Program-made: the position numbers and the translations under genes
Assembly: GCF_009718825.1 (NCBI RefSeq)
Contig: NZ_WNHB01000001.1
Span: forward strand, 124,001 to 188,000
Length of the DNA: 64,000 nucleotides
Reading direction: 5' to 3'
DNA from: Terrilactibacillus tamarindi
GTDB taxonomy: Bacteria; Bacillota; Bacilli; Bacillales; Sporolactobacillaceae
Part shown: positions 1 to 8,794 of the stretch, one piece after another
Position numbering within the stretch: the stretch's first letter is position 1
Layout of the letters: each line of letters opens with the position of its first letter
The notes under the pieces: model-generated
What the model saw: only the letters and a program-made list of their open reading frames with translations
Database searches by the model: none
What the model was told of the DNA's origin: nothing

Positions 1-117
1 GCTAATTCTAGTCAAATTGTTGGGCAATTTCTTAATCACTCTATTCTATTTCACATCTTAGTAGCAAGTTTGCCGTTCAAGAAGAATAGAGTTAATAGAA
101 ATAAGATTGGAGAGTGA
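1..117 (+). CDS. C-terminal end of an unidentified, probably membrane protein (cut by window edge)
   Basis: The first frame is open from base 1 to a TGA at 115-117, giving the last 38 residues of a protein. A hydrophobic stretch (about residues 14-26, HSILFHILVASLP) is followed by a basic tail (KKNRVNRNK), which looks like the last membrane segment and cytoplasmic tail of a transporter. The stop lies 4 nt before the next ATG, the spacing expected inside an operon. The family cannot be identified from this fragment. Confidence 0.5.
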   Translation, partial: ANSSQIVGQFLNHSILFHILVASLPFKKNRVNRNKIGE

Positions 118-121
118 TTCT

Positions 122-928
122 ATGAACAACCTTCTTGCTTATAAATCTGAAGTAAATGACATGTTGTTACATAAAAGTTCTTGGAAGGTCATTGATCAAG
201 ATGGAGAAATGGTTTGCATTAACTTCCCTCATTTGAAGTCAAAGGCATCTGTAAAGAATGCTAGGCTCATTACCAATCAAATAAAGAATGTGGATTTAAT
301 TGGAGGTTCTTTATATGAACTTGTTCAATGGTATCGTTTTGCTTGTAAAATGTGGAAAGACCATATCATCAAATTTCCAGATCATTCTGTGGCATTAACG
401 TATGCTTACGGGACGCAGGCTGGACAACGATCCGCATATACTCATATGCAACTTATCACTTACGAAGGATCTGATTATCATCATTATGTAGATTTAAGCT
501 TGAACAATGTGGATCTAATAGATGAAAATGGACAAGTTAAGCTTTACATGAAGTCAACACCTGTTATCACGGGAAATGAGTTTTTAATTGTTATCACCGT
601 GGAAAGTCGAGGTAAGGATAGAGCGATGTTGTGGGAAAACAGTGATCGGTTAGGATTAGATGAATCACTACTAACTTTCGACAATATTGATCAGCTCGCA
701 AGTTATTGCCAAGCTGTGAGTCATTTTATACTTCATCATTTAAATGAGAGTGGTAAAAGCTACAATATGTTTTTCTATGAATCAAAGGGAAAGATGATCG
801 TTCGGATTCTTCCTAGACCCATTATTGATCCATTGACTTTTGGATATGGTTACCTCGACGAAAATAAACAACGGCATCAATTACTAGAAAAAATGAAGTC
901 ACTATATTTTCGTAAAACTCTAACATGA
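122..928 (+). CDS. DUF4931-like protein of unknown function
   Basis: The protein has 268 residues with no signal peptide or membrane segment, so it is probably cytosolic. The ATG at 122 is preferred over a TTG 15 nt upstream because GGAGAG lies 9 nt before it. The C-terminal block around residues 210-250 (GKSYNMFFYES, then VRILPRPIIDP and FGYG) resembles the Bacillus DUF4931 family, related to the GalT/HIT fold. I recognise this only by general pattern, and no catalytic HxHxH motif is visible. It begins 4 nt after the preceding partial gene and lies 35 nt upstream of the HAD phosphatase, so the three may form one transcript. The function is unknown. Confidence 0.55.
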   Translation: MNNLLAYKSEVNDMLLHKSSWKVIDQDGEMVCINFPHLKSKASVKNARLITNQIKNVDLIGGSLYELVQWYRFACKMWKDHIIKFPDHSVALTYAYGTQAGQRSAYTHMQLITYEGSDYHHYVDLSLNNVDLIDENGQVKLYMKSTPVITGNEFLIVITVESRGKDRAMLWENSDRLGLDESLLTFDNIDQLASYCQAVSHFILHHLNESGKSYNMFFYESKGKMIVRILPRPIIDPLTFGYGYLDENKQRHQLLEKMKSLYFRKTLT

Positions 929-963
929 TAATTACTCATTAGCAAGAAATGGAGGGGTTAATA

Positions 964-1794
964 GTGAAAGCACTAGATGAAGCAAAAGCAATCATTTTTG
1001 ACTTAGATGGAACGTTGTATGAAGGCGATGAACATTTTAAACTCTATGTAAAACTAACATCTGAAAAACTGTCCCAAGAAAAGGATAAAAAACAGTATGT
1101 TCAAGAAGTCCGAGATGTCTTAAATGGAAAACATCCTATGAGAATAGGAACCGTATTAGATAAAAAAAGACGGAACATTTTAACGGTAGATCCAATTACT
1201 TTTGATATCAAGAAAGTGACAGATTGGTTAGGAAATAAACTGTCTGAAGATAAAGTTTTAGATCTATATGGTTCTAAAATAAAGTATAATGTTCACCAAT
1301 TTACCTTTATAGGCGATGGGTGGTCTCCGCCTGTAGCCGTAGCTGCTCAGTACGGACTCTCACCTGAAATTGTCAGAGCAGTTTATCATCAAGTGAAGGA
1401 AAAGATGGTAGGTGAGGATTACAAATTACCTATCACAGAAGGACTTAAAGAAGGGTTATGGCGCTTAAAAAAAGCATCTAAAACGTTAATTTTAATGACA
1501 AATAGTGATGAAGCCGATGTGAGACGTCTACTAGACGCACTTGGTTTGACCTCCTGTTTTAACTATTTATTAACGTCAGCCAAAAAACCGTTTAAATCAA
1601 CGGCAAATTTTAAAAATATTTTAGAAAGGTATCATCTAGTACCAGAAGATGTGGTCTCTGTTGGAGATAATTTTTTCAATGAAATCGCTCCCGCTCTGCG
1701 ACTTGGAATGAAGGGTGTCTATATTACTCAAAATGATTTCCCTTATAAAAGCGCAAATCTCACCGTTGTAAAAACGCTTGCAAATCAGATTTGA
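964..1794 (+). CDS. HAD-superfamily hydrolase (phosphatase)
   Basis: The protein has 276 residues and starts at GTG 964, 6 nt behind GGAGGGG. The ATG at 949 would place that ribosome site inside the gene. All four HAD motifs are present: DLDGT near residue 13 (Asp nucleophile and acid/base Asp), MTNSD near 178, a Lys in SAKKPF near 203, and VGDNFFNE near 233. A helical cap fills the space between motifs I and II. The layout is like pyrimidine-nucleotidase or phosphoglycolate-phosphatase type HADs, but the substrate cannot be told. It probably shares a transcript with the gene before it. Confidence 0.8.
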   Translation: MKALDEAKAIIFDLDGTLYEGDEHFKLYVKLTSEKLSQEKDKKQYVQEVRDVLNGKHPMRIGTVLDKKRRNILTVDPITFDIKKVTDWLGNKLSEDKVLDLYGSKIKYNVHQFTFIGDGWSPPVAVAAQYGLSPEIVRAVYHQVKEKMVGEDYKLPITEGLKEGLWRLKKASKTLILMTNSDEADVRRLLDALGLTSCFNYLLTSAKKPFKSTANFKNILERYHLVPEDVVSVGDNFFNEIAPALRLGMKGVYITQNDFPYKSANLTVVKTLANQI

Positions 1795-2017
1795 TTTTTC
1801 AATGATTGACAATCGATTGATACTTTACTTGCCTAACCGGATACCGTTCGTAAATGAAGTGAAATGGAGATAAAGAAATATCATTCTATTTAAGACTAGC
1901 CATTCCTAGAGGTTATTTATAGATGATAGGCTCGTTCTAATTTTTGTTTTTCTGGACTAGACTATAGAGAGAAGAATTTACGGAATCATGATAAGGCAAG
2001 TGTAAGGAGGAACATCA

Positions 2018-3280
2018 TTGAAAAAAATAGCAGGTTGGTTCATCGGTATTTACCTTGTATATGTTGGTCTAATGGTTGTTTATTTCTTTTTTTGGTCACA
2101 TCAAAGCATTCCGGTAACGGTCAAAGGGACAGCTGCGGATCCTTCGATATTTATGACGAAAGATCAATTACAACAAAGTCAAATTTACAGCCAAATACAA
2201 AACTTTATTTATTTCATATCTATACCATTAGATTGGGGTATTTATCTTTTTGTATTGATATTTGGACTTTCAAAGTGGCTGAAAAAACGTTCGGAAAGTG
2301 TTTCGCGTTTATACGTCATTCAAATGCTCATCTACTTTCTAACATTATCCCTTATCGCGTGGATCGTGGTCCTTCCTATTGATATAGGAGCACATATGGT
2401 ATCGATTCATTTTGGTATCTCTGTTCAACCCTTTTCAAGCTGGTTTAAAGATCAATTAACCTCCTTTTGGGTGAATTGGTTAATATCATTCGCGGCTATG
2501 ACGGTCGTATACTGGTTTATTCGAAGAAATCCGAAGCGTTGGTGGCTTCCAGTATGGTTAGTATCGATTCCTTTTGTCATTTTCTTAATGTTTATTCAGC
2601 CTGTTGTAATTGATCCATTGTATAATCACTTTGGAAATCTCCAGGACGGTAAATTGAAAAGTGAAATACTTCAGCTAGCTGATCGGGCAGGTATTCCAGC
2701 CCATAATGTCTATGAAGTGGATATGTCTAAAAAAACAAATGCAATGAATGCTTATGTTAACGGTATCGGTTCAAATTTACGAATTGTTTTATGGGATACA
2801 ACCGTCCACCGATTGGATCATCGAGAAGTCTTATTTATCATGGCTCATGAAATGGGACACTATGTGAAGCATCACCTCTTTTGGGGGATGGTCGGATCGA
2901 TCATTTTTATCCTTATTGGTTTATATATAGGTGCTAAGGGTTTATTGTGGGTAGTAAGTCGCTTTGGTTATAAAGTGGGAATCAATCATCCAGGAGACAT
3001 AGCCTCACTTCCTGTCCTTCTATTATTATTTTCTCTTCTTTCGTTTATAGGTGGACCTATTGAAAATACGATATCGAGATATGTCGAGCACTCAGCAGAT
3101 AGGTATGCTGTTCAGTTAACGAAGGATCCTGAAGCAGGTATTACATCGTTTCAAAAATTGGCAGTATCTGGACTGGATGAAATAAATCCTCCTGCCTTAG
3201 TCAAATTTATGCTTTACGATCATCCGACAATGCTCGAAAGAATTGAATATTTAGAACATATGAAGACGAAAAACAAGTAA
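2018..3280 (+). CDS. yhfN: M48-family zinc metalloprotease, YhfN/Ste24-like
   Basis: The protein has 420 residues. The zinc site HEMGH is at 277-281 (MAHEMGHYVKHH) and the downstream Glu ligand lies in ENTISRYVEHSAD. Hydrophobic segments flank the site (about 5-25, 60-80, 100-125, 150-190, 285-310, 330-350), so this is a polytopic membrane protease of the CAAX-protease/Ste24 type, similar in size to B. subtilis YhfN. The start is TTG, well placed behind TAAGGAGG. It stands alone, with 223 nt before it and 425 nt after. The substrate is unknown; a role in membrane-protein quality control is plausible. Confidence 0.85.
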   Translation: MKKIAGWFIGIYLVYVGLMVVYFFFWSHQSIPVTVKGTAADPSIFMTKDQLQQSQIYSQIQNFIYFISIPLDWGIYLFVLIFGLSKWLKKRSESVSRLYVIQMLIYFLTLSLIAWIVVLPIDIGAHMVSIHFGISVQPFSSWFKDQLTSFWVNWLISFAAMTVVYWFIRRNPKRWWLPVWLVSIPFVIFLMFIQPVVIDPLYNHFGNLQDGKLKSEILQLADRAGIPAHNVYEVDMSKKTNAMNAYVNGIGSNLRIVLWDTTVHRLDHREVLFIMAHEMGHYVKHHLFWGMVGSIIFILIGLYIGAKGLLWVVSRFGYKVGINHPGDIASLPVLLLLFSLLSFIGGPIENTISRYVEHSADRYAVQLTKDPEAGITSFQKLAVSGLDEINPPALVKFMLYDHPTMLERIEYLEHMKTKNK

Positions 3281-3705
3281 TTTTTATTTGTAAAAACGCC
3301 CATTTCTTTAGGCTCATAGGTATCCATATGAGCCTCAACTTGCCCTAAATCTCCCTTTTCAATATACCATTATTATTAGTGACCTATTTATGATATATGG
3401 ATAATTATTATTGTTCATTAAACGGAAGTTCGAACCTAAATTCCATCAAAAAATGTTCTCTCCTTTTCTGTCGATTGTGATAAACTAATAGATGTGATGA
3501 CCAAAAGTAAGATCTAGCTTAACAAGCAATATACCGACCTTTAAAGAGGGAATTGGATAAGTATCGGTTGTATCTCTTTTCCACTGAAAAACAAACGGAT
3601 ATACAGATGTAACTAAAATTAATTCATGAATATGAAGATATCAACTTACTAACCACAAAAAAGAGAAGGAACTAAAGTGTGAAGACTGAATAAGGAGCGA
3701 GTTTA
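3281..3705. other. 425-bp intergenic region with one hairpin
   Basis: No open frame with a ribosome site is seen here. A 9-bp hairpin, AGGCTCATA / TATGAGCCT, lies at 3310-3335, 30 nt after the protease gene. It lacks a clear T tract, so it is a weak terminator candidate. The rest is AT-rich and probably holds the rpiA promoter, but I could not settle on a -35/-10 pair. Confidence 0.4.
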
Positions 3706-4386
3706 ATGAACGTCAAAGCATATGAGAAGAAGATGGTGGGAGAGCGAGCGGCAGATTTTGTAGAAGATGGTATGATTGTCGGCTTAGGTACAGGAACTAC
3801 CATTGCTTATATGGTTCAACGTCTTGGAAAGAAAATTCAAGAGGAGAATTTACATATTACCACTGTATCGACTTCCAATAGAACGACGAAACTAGCCCAG
3901 TCGTTAAATATCCCTGTGTTTGATCTTAATGAAGTCAAGCAAGTGGATCTTACGATTGATGGTGTTGATGAATTTGATGTGAATTTTACTGGTATAAAAG
4001 GTGGAGGCGGGGCTTTATTGTACGAAAAGATCGTTGCTAAAGCATCAAACCGCAATATTTGGATTGCTGATAGTAGCAAGTTTGTTTCAAAATTAGGGAC
4101 TTTCCCACTTCCGATTGAAATATTACCATTTGGTCACCAACATACGATGAGACAAATTGAAGAAATTGGGTTGACTCCAGAATTAAGAATGATGGATGAC
4201 GTGTTATTCATTACGGATAGTGGCCATTATATTGTTGATTGCTTAACCGGACCGATTGAGGATGCTAAATCATTATCTTTCCGCCTGAACCAAATCCCAG
4301 GAGTTGTGGAGAACGGATTATTCATTGGCATGACCGATGAAGTTCTATTAGCTGAAAATAATGGCGTTAAAATTTTTAAAAAATAA
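3706..4386 (+). CDS. rpiA: Ribose-5-phosphate isomerase A
   Basis: The enzyme interconverts ribose 5-phosphate and ribulose 5-phosphate in the non-oxidative pentose phosphate pathway (cytosol). At 226 residues it has the normal family length. The phosphate-binding loop GLGTGTT is at 26-32, the acidic motif DGVDEFD starts at 85, and KGGGGALLYEK starts at 98 with the catalytic Glu at 107. The ATG follows AAGGAGCGAG. The next gene, ddl, begins 74 nt later with no terminator visible between them, so they may be cotranscribed. Many Bacillus species use RpiB instead; whether this genome also has RpiB cannot be seen here. Confidence 0.96.
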   Translation: MNVKAYEKKMVGERAADFVEDGMIVGLGTGTTIAYMVQRLGKKIQEENLHITTVSTSNRTTKLAQSLNIPVFDLNEVKQVDLTIDGVDEFDVNFTGIKGGGGALLYEKIVAKASNRNIWIADSSKFVSKLGTFPLPIEILPFGHQHTMRQIEEIGLTPELRMMDDVLFITDSGHYIVDCLTGPIEDAKSLSFRLNQIPGVVENGLFIGMTDEVLLAENNGVKIFKK

Positions 4387-4459
4387 AAGAAAAAGCTACA
4401 ACAATAACGAATATCACGAATAATCTATAGAACATAAATCTGACGGGGAGAGACAAATC

Positions 4460-5551
4460 ATGGCTAATAAAAAAACAGTCGCTGTATTATATGGGGGAAA
4501 GTCAGCGGAGTATGACATTTCGATCCAGACCGCATTCTCAGCGATTAATGCGATTGATTTAAATAAATTTCGTGTTCTGCCCATTCACATAACGAATAAC
4601 GGTAAATGGATACAAGGTCATGAAATACTTGAAAAAATAGCTTATAAAGATCAATTATTATTGGATGAACCACAAGCAAAAGTAAGTCCAGCACTCTGGT
4701 TAACTCCAACATCTGATCCATCTTCTTCGCAAACACCTGACATCGTGTTCCCTTTGCTTCATGGGACAAATGGAGAGGATGGAACGGTTCAAGGTATGCT
4801 TGAGTTATTAAACATCGCATATGTAGGTTCGGGTGTTATGGGTTCAGCCGCTGGTATGGATAAAGTCATCATGAAAGACATTTTTGCAGCTCATGGTATT
4901 CAAGGGCCACATTATGTGTCGGTTACAAAATATGAATGGACTAATAACCAAGATGAAATGATTAAAATGATAGAAGAGAAGATTGGATTTCCCAATTTTG
5001 TAAAGCCAGCGAATTTAGGTTCAAGTGTAGGTATATCTCAATGCTTAGATGAAAGTACGATCGTTAAAGCTGTTGATGAAGCTCTTAGATATGATACAAA
5101 AGTCATTGTTGAAGAAAAAATCGTGGGTCGTGAAGTTGAGATCGGCGTTATTGGCAATGATGAGCTTGAAGTTTCGGTACCAGGCGAAATTCAAACAACT
5201 GGAACTTTCTATGATTATCAATCGAAATATCAAGATGGTAAGAGTCGTATGATCATTCCAGCTGATTTACCTGAAGATGTTCTCATTGAGTTGAAAACAA
5301 CTGCCAAAAAAGTTTTTAAAGTGTTAAATTGCAAAGGGTTAGCGAGAGTTGATGTCTTTATCCAAGAGTCTGATCATAAAGTCATGGTGAATGAAGTTAA
5401 TACGTTACCAGGTTTTACACCCTTTAGCATGTTCCCATTATTATGGAAACATACAGGGCTACCTTATGATAAACTCATTGAGAAGTTAATTCAGTTAGGT
5501 ATTGATCGTCACCAAGAGAAACAAACGCTTCGCTTTCGACTTGAGGATTAA
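4460..5551 (+). CDS. ddl: D-alanine--D-alanine ligase
   Basis: This ATP-grasp enzyme joins two D-Ala residues for the peptidoglycan stem peptide (cytosol). It has 363 residues, about the family length. Visible signatures are VLYGGKSAEYDIS at the N terminus, LLHGTNGEDGTVQG near 95, VKPANLGSSVG near 182, and the metal-binding RVDVF / VNEVNTLPG block near 295-318. The start ATG follows GGGGAGAG. A strong terminator lies 160 nt downstream, so it ends the rpiA-ddl unit. Nothing suggests a D-Ala-D-Lac specificity change, but that cannot be excluded by eye. Confidence 0.95.
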   Translation: MANKKTVAVLYGGKSAEYDISIQTAFSAINAIDLNKFRVLPIHITNNGKWIQGHEILEKIAYKDQLLLDEPQAKVSPALWLTPTSDPSSSQTPDIVFPLLHGTNGEDGTVQGMLELLNIAYVGSGVMGSAAGMDKVIMKDIFAAHGIQGPHYVSVTKYEWTNNQDEMIKMIEEKIGFPNFVKPANLGSSVGISQCLDESTIVKAVDEALRYDTKVIVEEKIVGREVEIGVIGNDELEVSVPGEIQTTGTFYDYQSKYQDGKSRMIIPADLPEDVLIELKTTAKKVFKVLNCKGLARVDVFIQESDHKVMVNEVNTLPGFTPFSMFPLLWKHTGLPYDKLIEKLIQLGIDRHQEKQTLRFRLED

Positions 5552-5708
5552 GACTTATTTTCAATTTCTCCACGCATGTCTTTTACCAAATAGAGCGAAA
5601 TGAATATAGTATTAATGTGGACAATGAAATGAAGTTGTTCACGAGTAGTCTTTTCCTTCTCGCTGTTAATTCATTTTTGTTACACACCATGTCATGCCTC
5701 CTATAATG

Positions 5709-5740
5709 AAGAGGGTGCCTTTTTTAAAGGCACCCTCTTT
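5709..5740 (+). terminator. Intrinsic terminator after ddl
   Basis: A 14-bp perfect stem, AAGAGGGTGCCTTT with its complement, is flanked by A and T tracts, so it could work on both strands. It follows ddl by about 160 nt and precedes an R1 repeat. Confidence 0.8.
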
Positions 5741-5757
5741 AAATACTTATAGAGGAT

Positions 5758-5899
5758 GTTCAAAAAGTCACCAAATGATAAGCTGCGAATCTCGGCGTTG
5801 GCTAGTTTTTCCGGTCCTCATGTAGCAAAAACCTACATTCCGGTCCTCCAAACTGCGCCGCCTTGATCTTCTTGCTTCTGATTTGTCACCTTTTTGAAC
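5758..5899 (-). repeat. R1-family palindromic repeat, copy a (142 bp)
   Basis: The element has inverted ends GTTCAAAAAG(T/G)... and an inner core GAGGACCGGAATGTAG...CTACATGAGGACCGG (read on the minus strand). The same core and ends recur at 10018-10222 and 42534-42675. It holds no gene. It ends 6 nt before the stop of the minus-strand wall protein and lies after the ddl terminator. Confidence 0.85.
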
Positions 5900-5905
5900 A
5901 CAAAC

Positions 5906-6787
5906 TTATAGGATTGTTACTGTAATTTCTTTGACACCCCAATTGAGAGCATCAGATTTTTCATTAAATAGAATATCTATATGATGTCCATCAATCGCTC
6001 CGCCAGTATCTGCGGCAATCGCTGTTCCATAACCAGGAACGTATACCTTTGTCCCTAGAGGAATGATGGATGGATCTACAGCAATGACTTTGGCATTTGG
6101 ATTTTCTTTTAAGTTTAACCCTGTTTTTGTAATCCCAATACAACCAGGATCATTTGCTGTATAACCTGTACTTTTTACAGTCAGTGTTTGTTTCTTCTGG
6201 CTCGGTTTTTTTGAGGATACATGATGAGATGGCTTTTTATCAACATGCTTTGACTGTTTGACTTTATGATTAGGTAGGGCTTTATGTGAGAACAATGTAA
6301 TTTCAGTTAATAAATCAACTTCTCCATCATCCTGAAGTTGGTTTTTTGCTTGGAAGCTTGATATCGCCTTTCTTGTCTCTTCGTCTAAATTACCGCTTGG
6401 AAGTTTATTGGAGTAACCTAAAGTAGATAGTTTTCTCTGTACTTTGGTAATAATAGATTTGTGACGGTCATCCAAAATTTCTTCTGTTTTAAGATAATTT
6501 TTCAATGACATGTCCATGATTTTTTCCTCTTGTGCGGGAAATAAATGGTGATCTTGTTGAAAGGCTTTGATTGACTTGATGGTATGTGGTCCAGCAAACC
6601 CAGTAGTATCAGGATAAATTAAATAGCCTTCACCTTGAAGAATATTTTGAATCGTATCTATGTTTTGACTAAAGCGTTTTTGAATGAATTTGTGTTCGTT
6701 GACTTCTGCTTTCGATAGGTGTGGAGAAAGAACACTAAACCCAACCATAACGATAGCGATCATGATAAATCTAATAAATCTATTCAT
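5906..6787 (-). CDS. Secreted peptidoglycan-binding protein with 3D domain (YocH/YuiC-like)
   Basis: The protein has 293 residues. An N-terminal signal peptide (about 1-27, RFIMIAIVMVGFSVLSPHLSKA) is followed by two peptidoglycan-binding-like repeats (about 45-90 and 110-160) and a Lys/Ser/His-rich linker. The C-terminal 3D domain (about 205-293) contains the Asp-rich signature (AVDP, AADTGGAIDG, IDILF) of Bacillus lytic-transglycosylase-like enzymes. It is probably a wall-remodelling hydrolase acting outside the membrane. AAAGGAG precedes the ATG. The gene is divergent from the thioesterase gene and ends next to an R1 repeat. Exact bond specificity cannot be read from the sequence. Confidence 0.85.
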   Translation of the reverse strand: MNRFIRFIMIAIVMVGFSVLSPHLSKAEVNEHKFIQKRFSQNIDTIQNILQGEGYLIYPDTTGFAGPHTIKSIKAFQQDHHLFPAQEEKIMDMSLKNYLKTEEILDDRHKSIITKVQRKLSTLGYSNKLPSGNLDEETRKAISSFQAKNQLQDDGEVDLLTEITLFSHKALPNHKVKQSKHVDKKPSHHVSSKKPSQKKQTLTVKSTGYTANDPGCIGITKTGLNLKENPNAKVIAVDPSIIPLGTKVYVPGYGTAIAADTGGAIDGHHIDILFNEKSDALNWGVKEITVTIL

Positions 6788-6986
6788 ATTAGTAAAACTC
6801 CTTTATGAGCCAGGAGAAAATTAGTAAGCCATGGGACCTATTTTAACGTTACAAGATAACGAGCGTGTATTAGTAAAATGACATCTTAATAACAAACTTT
6901 TTCTTAATTGTAATATTGGTAAGTAATAGAAGTTTTAAGTTGTCTTAATGGATTTCGTTTTGCAAAAACTAGTATACTAGGATTAA

Positions 6987-7001
6987 TGAAAATCATTTTC
7001 A
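6987..7001 (+). promoter_or_regulatory. Fur-like 7-1-7 palindrome upstream of the thioesterase gene
   Basis: TGAAAATCATTTTCA is a perfect 7-1-7 inverted repeat. It differs from the Fur consensus TGATAATNATTATCA only at one symmetrical position per arm. It sits between a TATACT -10 candidate (6973-6978) and the ribosome site (AAGGGGTG, 7001-7008), where a repressor would block transcription. Control by a Fur-family regulator is an inference. Confidence 0.4.
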
Positions 7002-7014
7002 AGGGGTGTAGGCA

Positions 7015-7530
7015 TTGGAAGTTAAGAAAGTTAGTCAATCTAGATCTGTGACATCGTCACATGTCTTACCAACAGATACAAACAATCACGGCACTTTATT
7101 TGGTGGAAAATTAATGATGTACATTGATGACATTGCAGCTGTTGCAGCGACTAGACATGCGAGGCAGCTTGTTGTTACAGCTTCAACGGACTCTGTGGAT
7201 TTTATTCATCCAATTAATGCAGGATCAGCGGTATGTTTAGAAGCTTTTGTGACCTATACGAAGAGAACTTCAATGGAAATATTTGTGAAAGTTACTGGAG
7301 AAGATCTCATTACTGGTGAAAAAAAACTATGTACAACCTCATTTCTAACTTTTGTCGCAGTAGATGAGGAAGGAAAACCATCACCGGTACCCCAAGTCGT
7401 TCCGGAAACAGAAGAGGAGAAGTGGCTTTATGAAACGGCGCCAAAACGGTTTGAACATCGGAAATTAAGAAGACATGAGAGACGAGAATTTCACGAAGTA
7501 TTAACGCTCAAATCACCTTGGGAAGATTAG
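7015..7530 (+). CDS. ykhA: Acyl-CoA thioesterase, YkhA-type hotdog protein
   Basis: This 171-residue cytosolic hotdog-fold enzyme hydrolyses acyl-CoA esters. The family signature is seen as LPTDTNNHGTLFGGKLMMYID near residues 18-38, with the Asn and Gly-rich turn that line the active site; the fold continues to about residue 130. The charged C-terminal tail is typical of Bacillus YkhA. It starts with TTG behind AAGGGGTG. It is monocistronic with a Fur-like dyad just upstream, which would be unusual for this family. Confidence 0.88.
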   Translation: MEVKKVSQSRSVTSSHVLPTDTNNHGTLFGGKLMMYIDDIAAVAATRHARQLVVTASTDSVDFIHPINAGSAVCLEAFVTYTKRTSMEIFVKVTGEDLITGEKKLCTTSFLTFVAVDEEGKPSPVPQVVPETEEEKWLYETAPKRFEHRKLRRHERREFHEVLTLKSPWED

Positions 7531-7686
7531 GTTGATATTCTCTAATATTCCTGCAAACATAGAAAAGAAAGGACCATTTGAGGGTAAATGGGCAACTGTA
7601 CACAACATTTCATACATATAACATATGATGTAGTGTGAGATGCTTTATAGGGTCTCAACAATATTGATAAAGGAGCGATTGACGAT

Positions 7687-7776
7687 ATGGGTTATCCAAG
7701 TGGAGCAAACGGATTTGCGTTAATCGTTGTACTCTTCATTTTGTTGGTTATTGTTGGTACGGCGTACGTATATTAA
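7687..7776 (+). CDS. YjcZ-family small hydrophobic protein
   Basis: The ORF encodes 29 residues, below usual ORF cut-offs. It begins MGYPSGANGF and continues as one membrane helix rich in Val, Leu and Ile ending VGTAYVY. This Gly-rich start plus single helix is the pattern of the YjcZ family, many of whose members are expressed during sporulation. AAAGGAG lies 10 nt before the ATG and a good terminator follows, so it looks like a true monocistronic gene. It probably inserts in the spore or cell membrane; its molecular role is unknown. Confidence 0.8.
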   Translation: MGYPSGANGFALIVVLFILLVIVGTAYVY

Positions 7777-7790
7777 AAACTAATATATTT

Positions 7791-7820
7791 AAAGACCACT
7801 CTATTATGAGTGGCCTTTTT
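7791..7820 (+). terminator. Terminator after the YjcZ-like gene
   Basis: The stem GGCCACTC pairs with its partner around TATTAT (AAAGACCACTC / GAGTGGCCTTTTT) and is followed by a T tract. Confidence 0.75.
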
Positions 7821-7846
7821 AATTCAATAACATTTTTATGTTTGAA

Positions 7847-8452
7847 TCACTTGATTGCATAAGTTTTGAAATACGATTTCAATCGAATATATAACGGAAT
7901 CATAATGATGGTTAGTATCATACCCTTAACAATATTAAATGGAGCAACACCAAGTATGACTAATGTAAATAAATTATGAATGGTATGGTTGGCAGAATGG
8001 GCCATTGCCACCGCACTATCGATACTTAACCCTAGAAATAAAGCATAACTTGGAAAAATAATGTAGTAGTTCGCTATGGTCATGAGAATAGTCATTAATA
8101 TGGTTCCAAATAACATACCAATGGTCAAGGAGCGAGTGGTTCTACTCTTTTTGAATATCAAGTTAAATACAACAATGAGAATCGATCCCGTAACGAAATT
8201 CGCTACTTCTCCAACGGGAACAACGGTTGGTGTACCATTTAAGATATAGTGAATCAGGTTCTTAATTCCTTCGATGACAATTCCACTAACCGGACCAAAT
8301 AAAATGGTTCCAATAAGAGCAGGTATATCACTAAAATCTAATGTCAAAAAAACAGGTAGTAAAGGTAATGGAAAAGCTATAGTCATCATTAAATAACCGA
8401 TTGTTGAGAGTAAGGCCATAAAAATCATTTTTTTCAAAGATGTGTTTTTCAT
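7847..8452 (-). CDS. ribU: Riboflavin ECF transporter, substrate-binding S component
   Basis: This 201-residue membrane protein has five or six hydrophobic segments and the RibU-like block LDFSDIPALIGTILFGP near residues 41-57. It binds riboflavin and works with the shared EcfAA'T energy module, which is not in this window. The ATG at 8452 is chosen because GGGGTGAT lies just upstream; a longer reading from 8512 has no ribosome site and runs into the leader terminator. An FMN riboswitch upstream on the same strand independently supports the assignment. Confidence 0.92.
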   Translation of the reverse strand: MKNTSLKKMIFMALLSTIGYLMMTIAFPLPLLPVFLTLDFSDIPALIGTILFGPVSGIVIEGIKNLIHYILNGTPTVVPVGEVANFVTGSILIVVFNLIFKKSRTTRSLTIGMLFGTILMTILMTIANYYIIFPSYALFLGLSIDSAVAMAHSANHTIHNLFTLVILGVAPFNIVKGMILTIIMIPLYIRLKSYFKTYAIK

Positions 8453-8514
8453 CAGATCACCCCATGTTGTTATTATAATTAGGTCCTGATGATGCGAATG
8501 ATTATGATACAAAA

Positions 8515-8540
8515 ATGCCCAAGATAGCTATCTTGGGCAT
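8515..8540 (-). terminator. Expression-platform terminator of the FMN riboswitch
   Basis: The perfect palindrome TGCCCAAGAT/AGCTATCTTGGGCA is followed on the minus strand by a T tract. It lies between the FMN aptamer and ribU and is the likely FMN-controlled attenuator. Confidence 0.8.
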
Positions 8541-8616
8541 TAGTTATGGATTTAAGGCATGTTTAATAATATGAATGCTTGAAAATAGAAGACATTCAAT
8601 TAAAATAAACATCGCA

Positions 8617-8740
8617 TCATCCTTCTCCCATCCAGACTGTACTGTCGGTTCTGGAATCTAACCAGATCTGCTCGAAAGCTCGCGGACTTAGAGTCGATAC
8701 TCAACACCGCCGGTCGGGAATTTCACCCTGCCCTGAAGGA
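8617..8740 (-). promoter_or_regulatory. FMN riboswitch (RFN element)
   Basis: Read on the minus strand, the conserved RFN blocks occur in order: TTCAGGGCAGGGTGAAATTC, GACCGGCGGT, GTCCGCGAGC, GATTCCAG, ACCGACAGTA and CTGGATGGGAGAAGGA. The element controls ribU, whose attenuator is at 8515-8540. When FMN is plentiful the terminator should form and shut off riboflavin uptake. Confidence 0.96.
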
Positions 8741-8794
8741 ACGTCTATTAAATTATTATTAGTATACATTAAAGACAATATTATTGCTTAGCAT

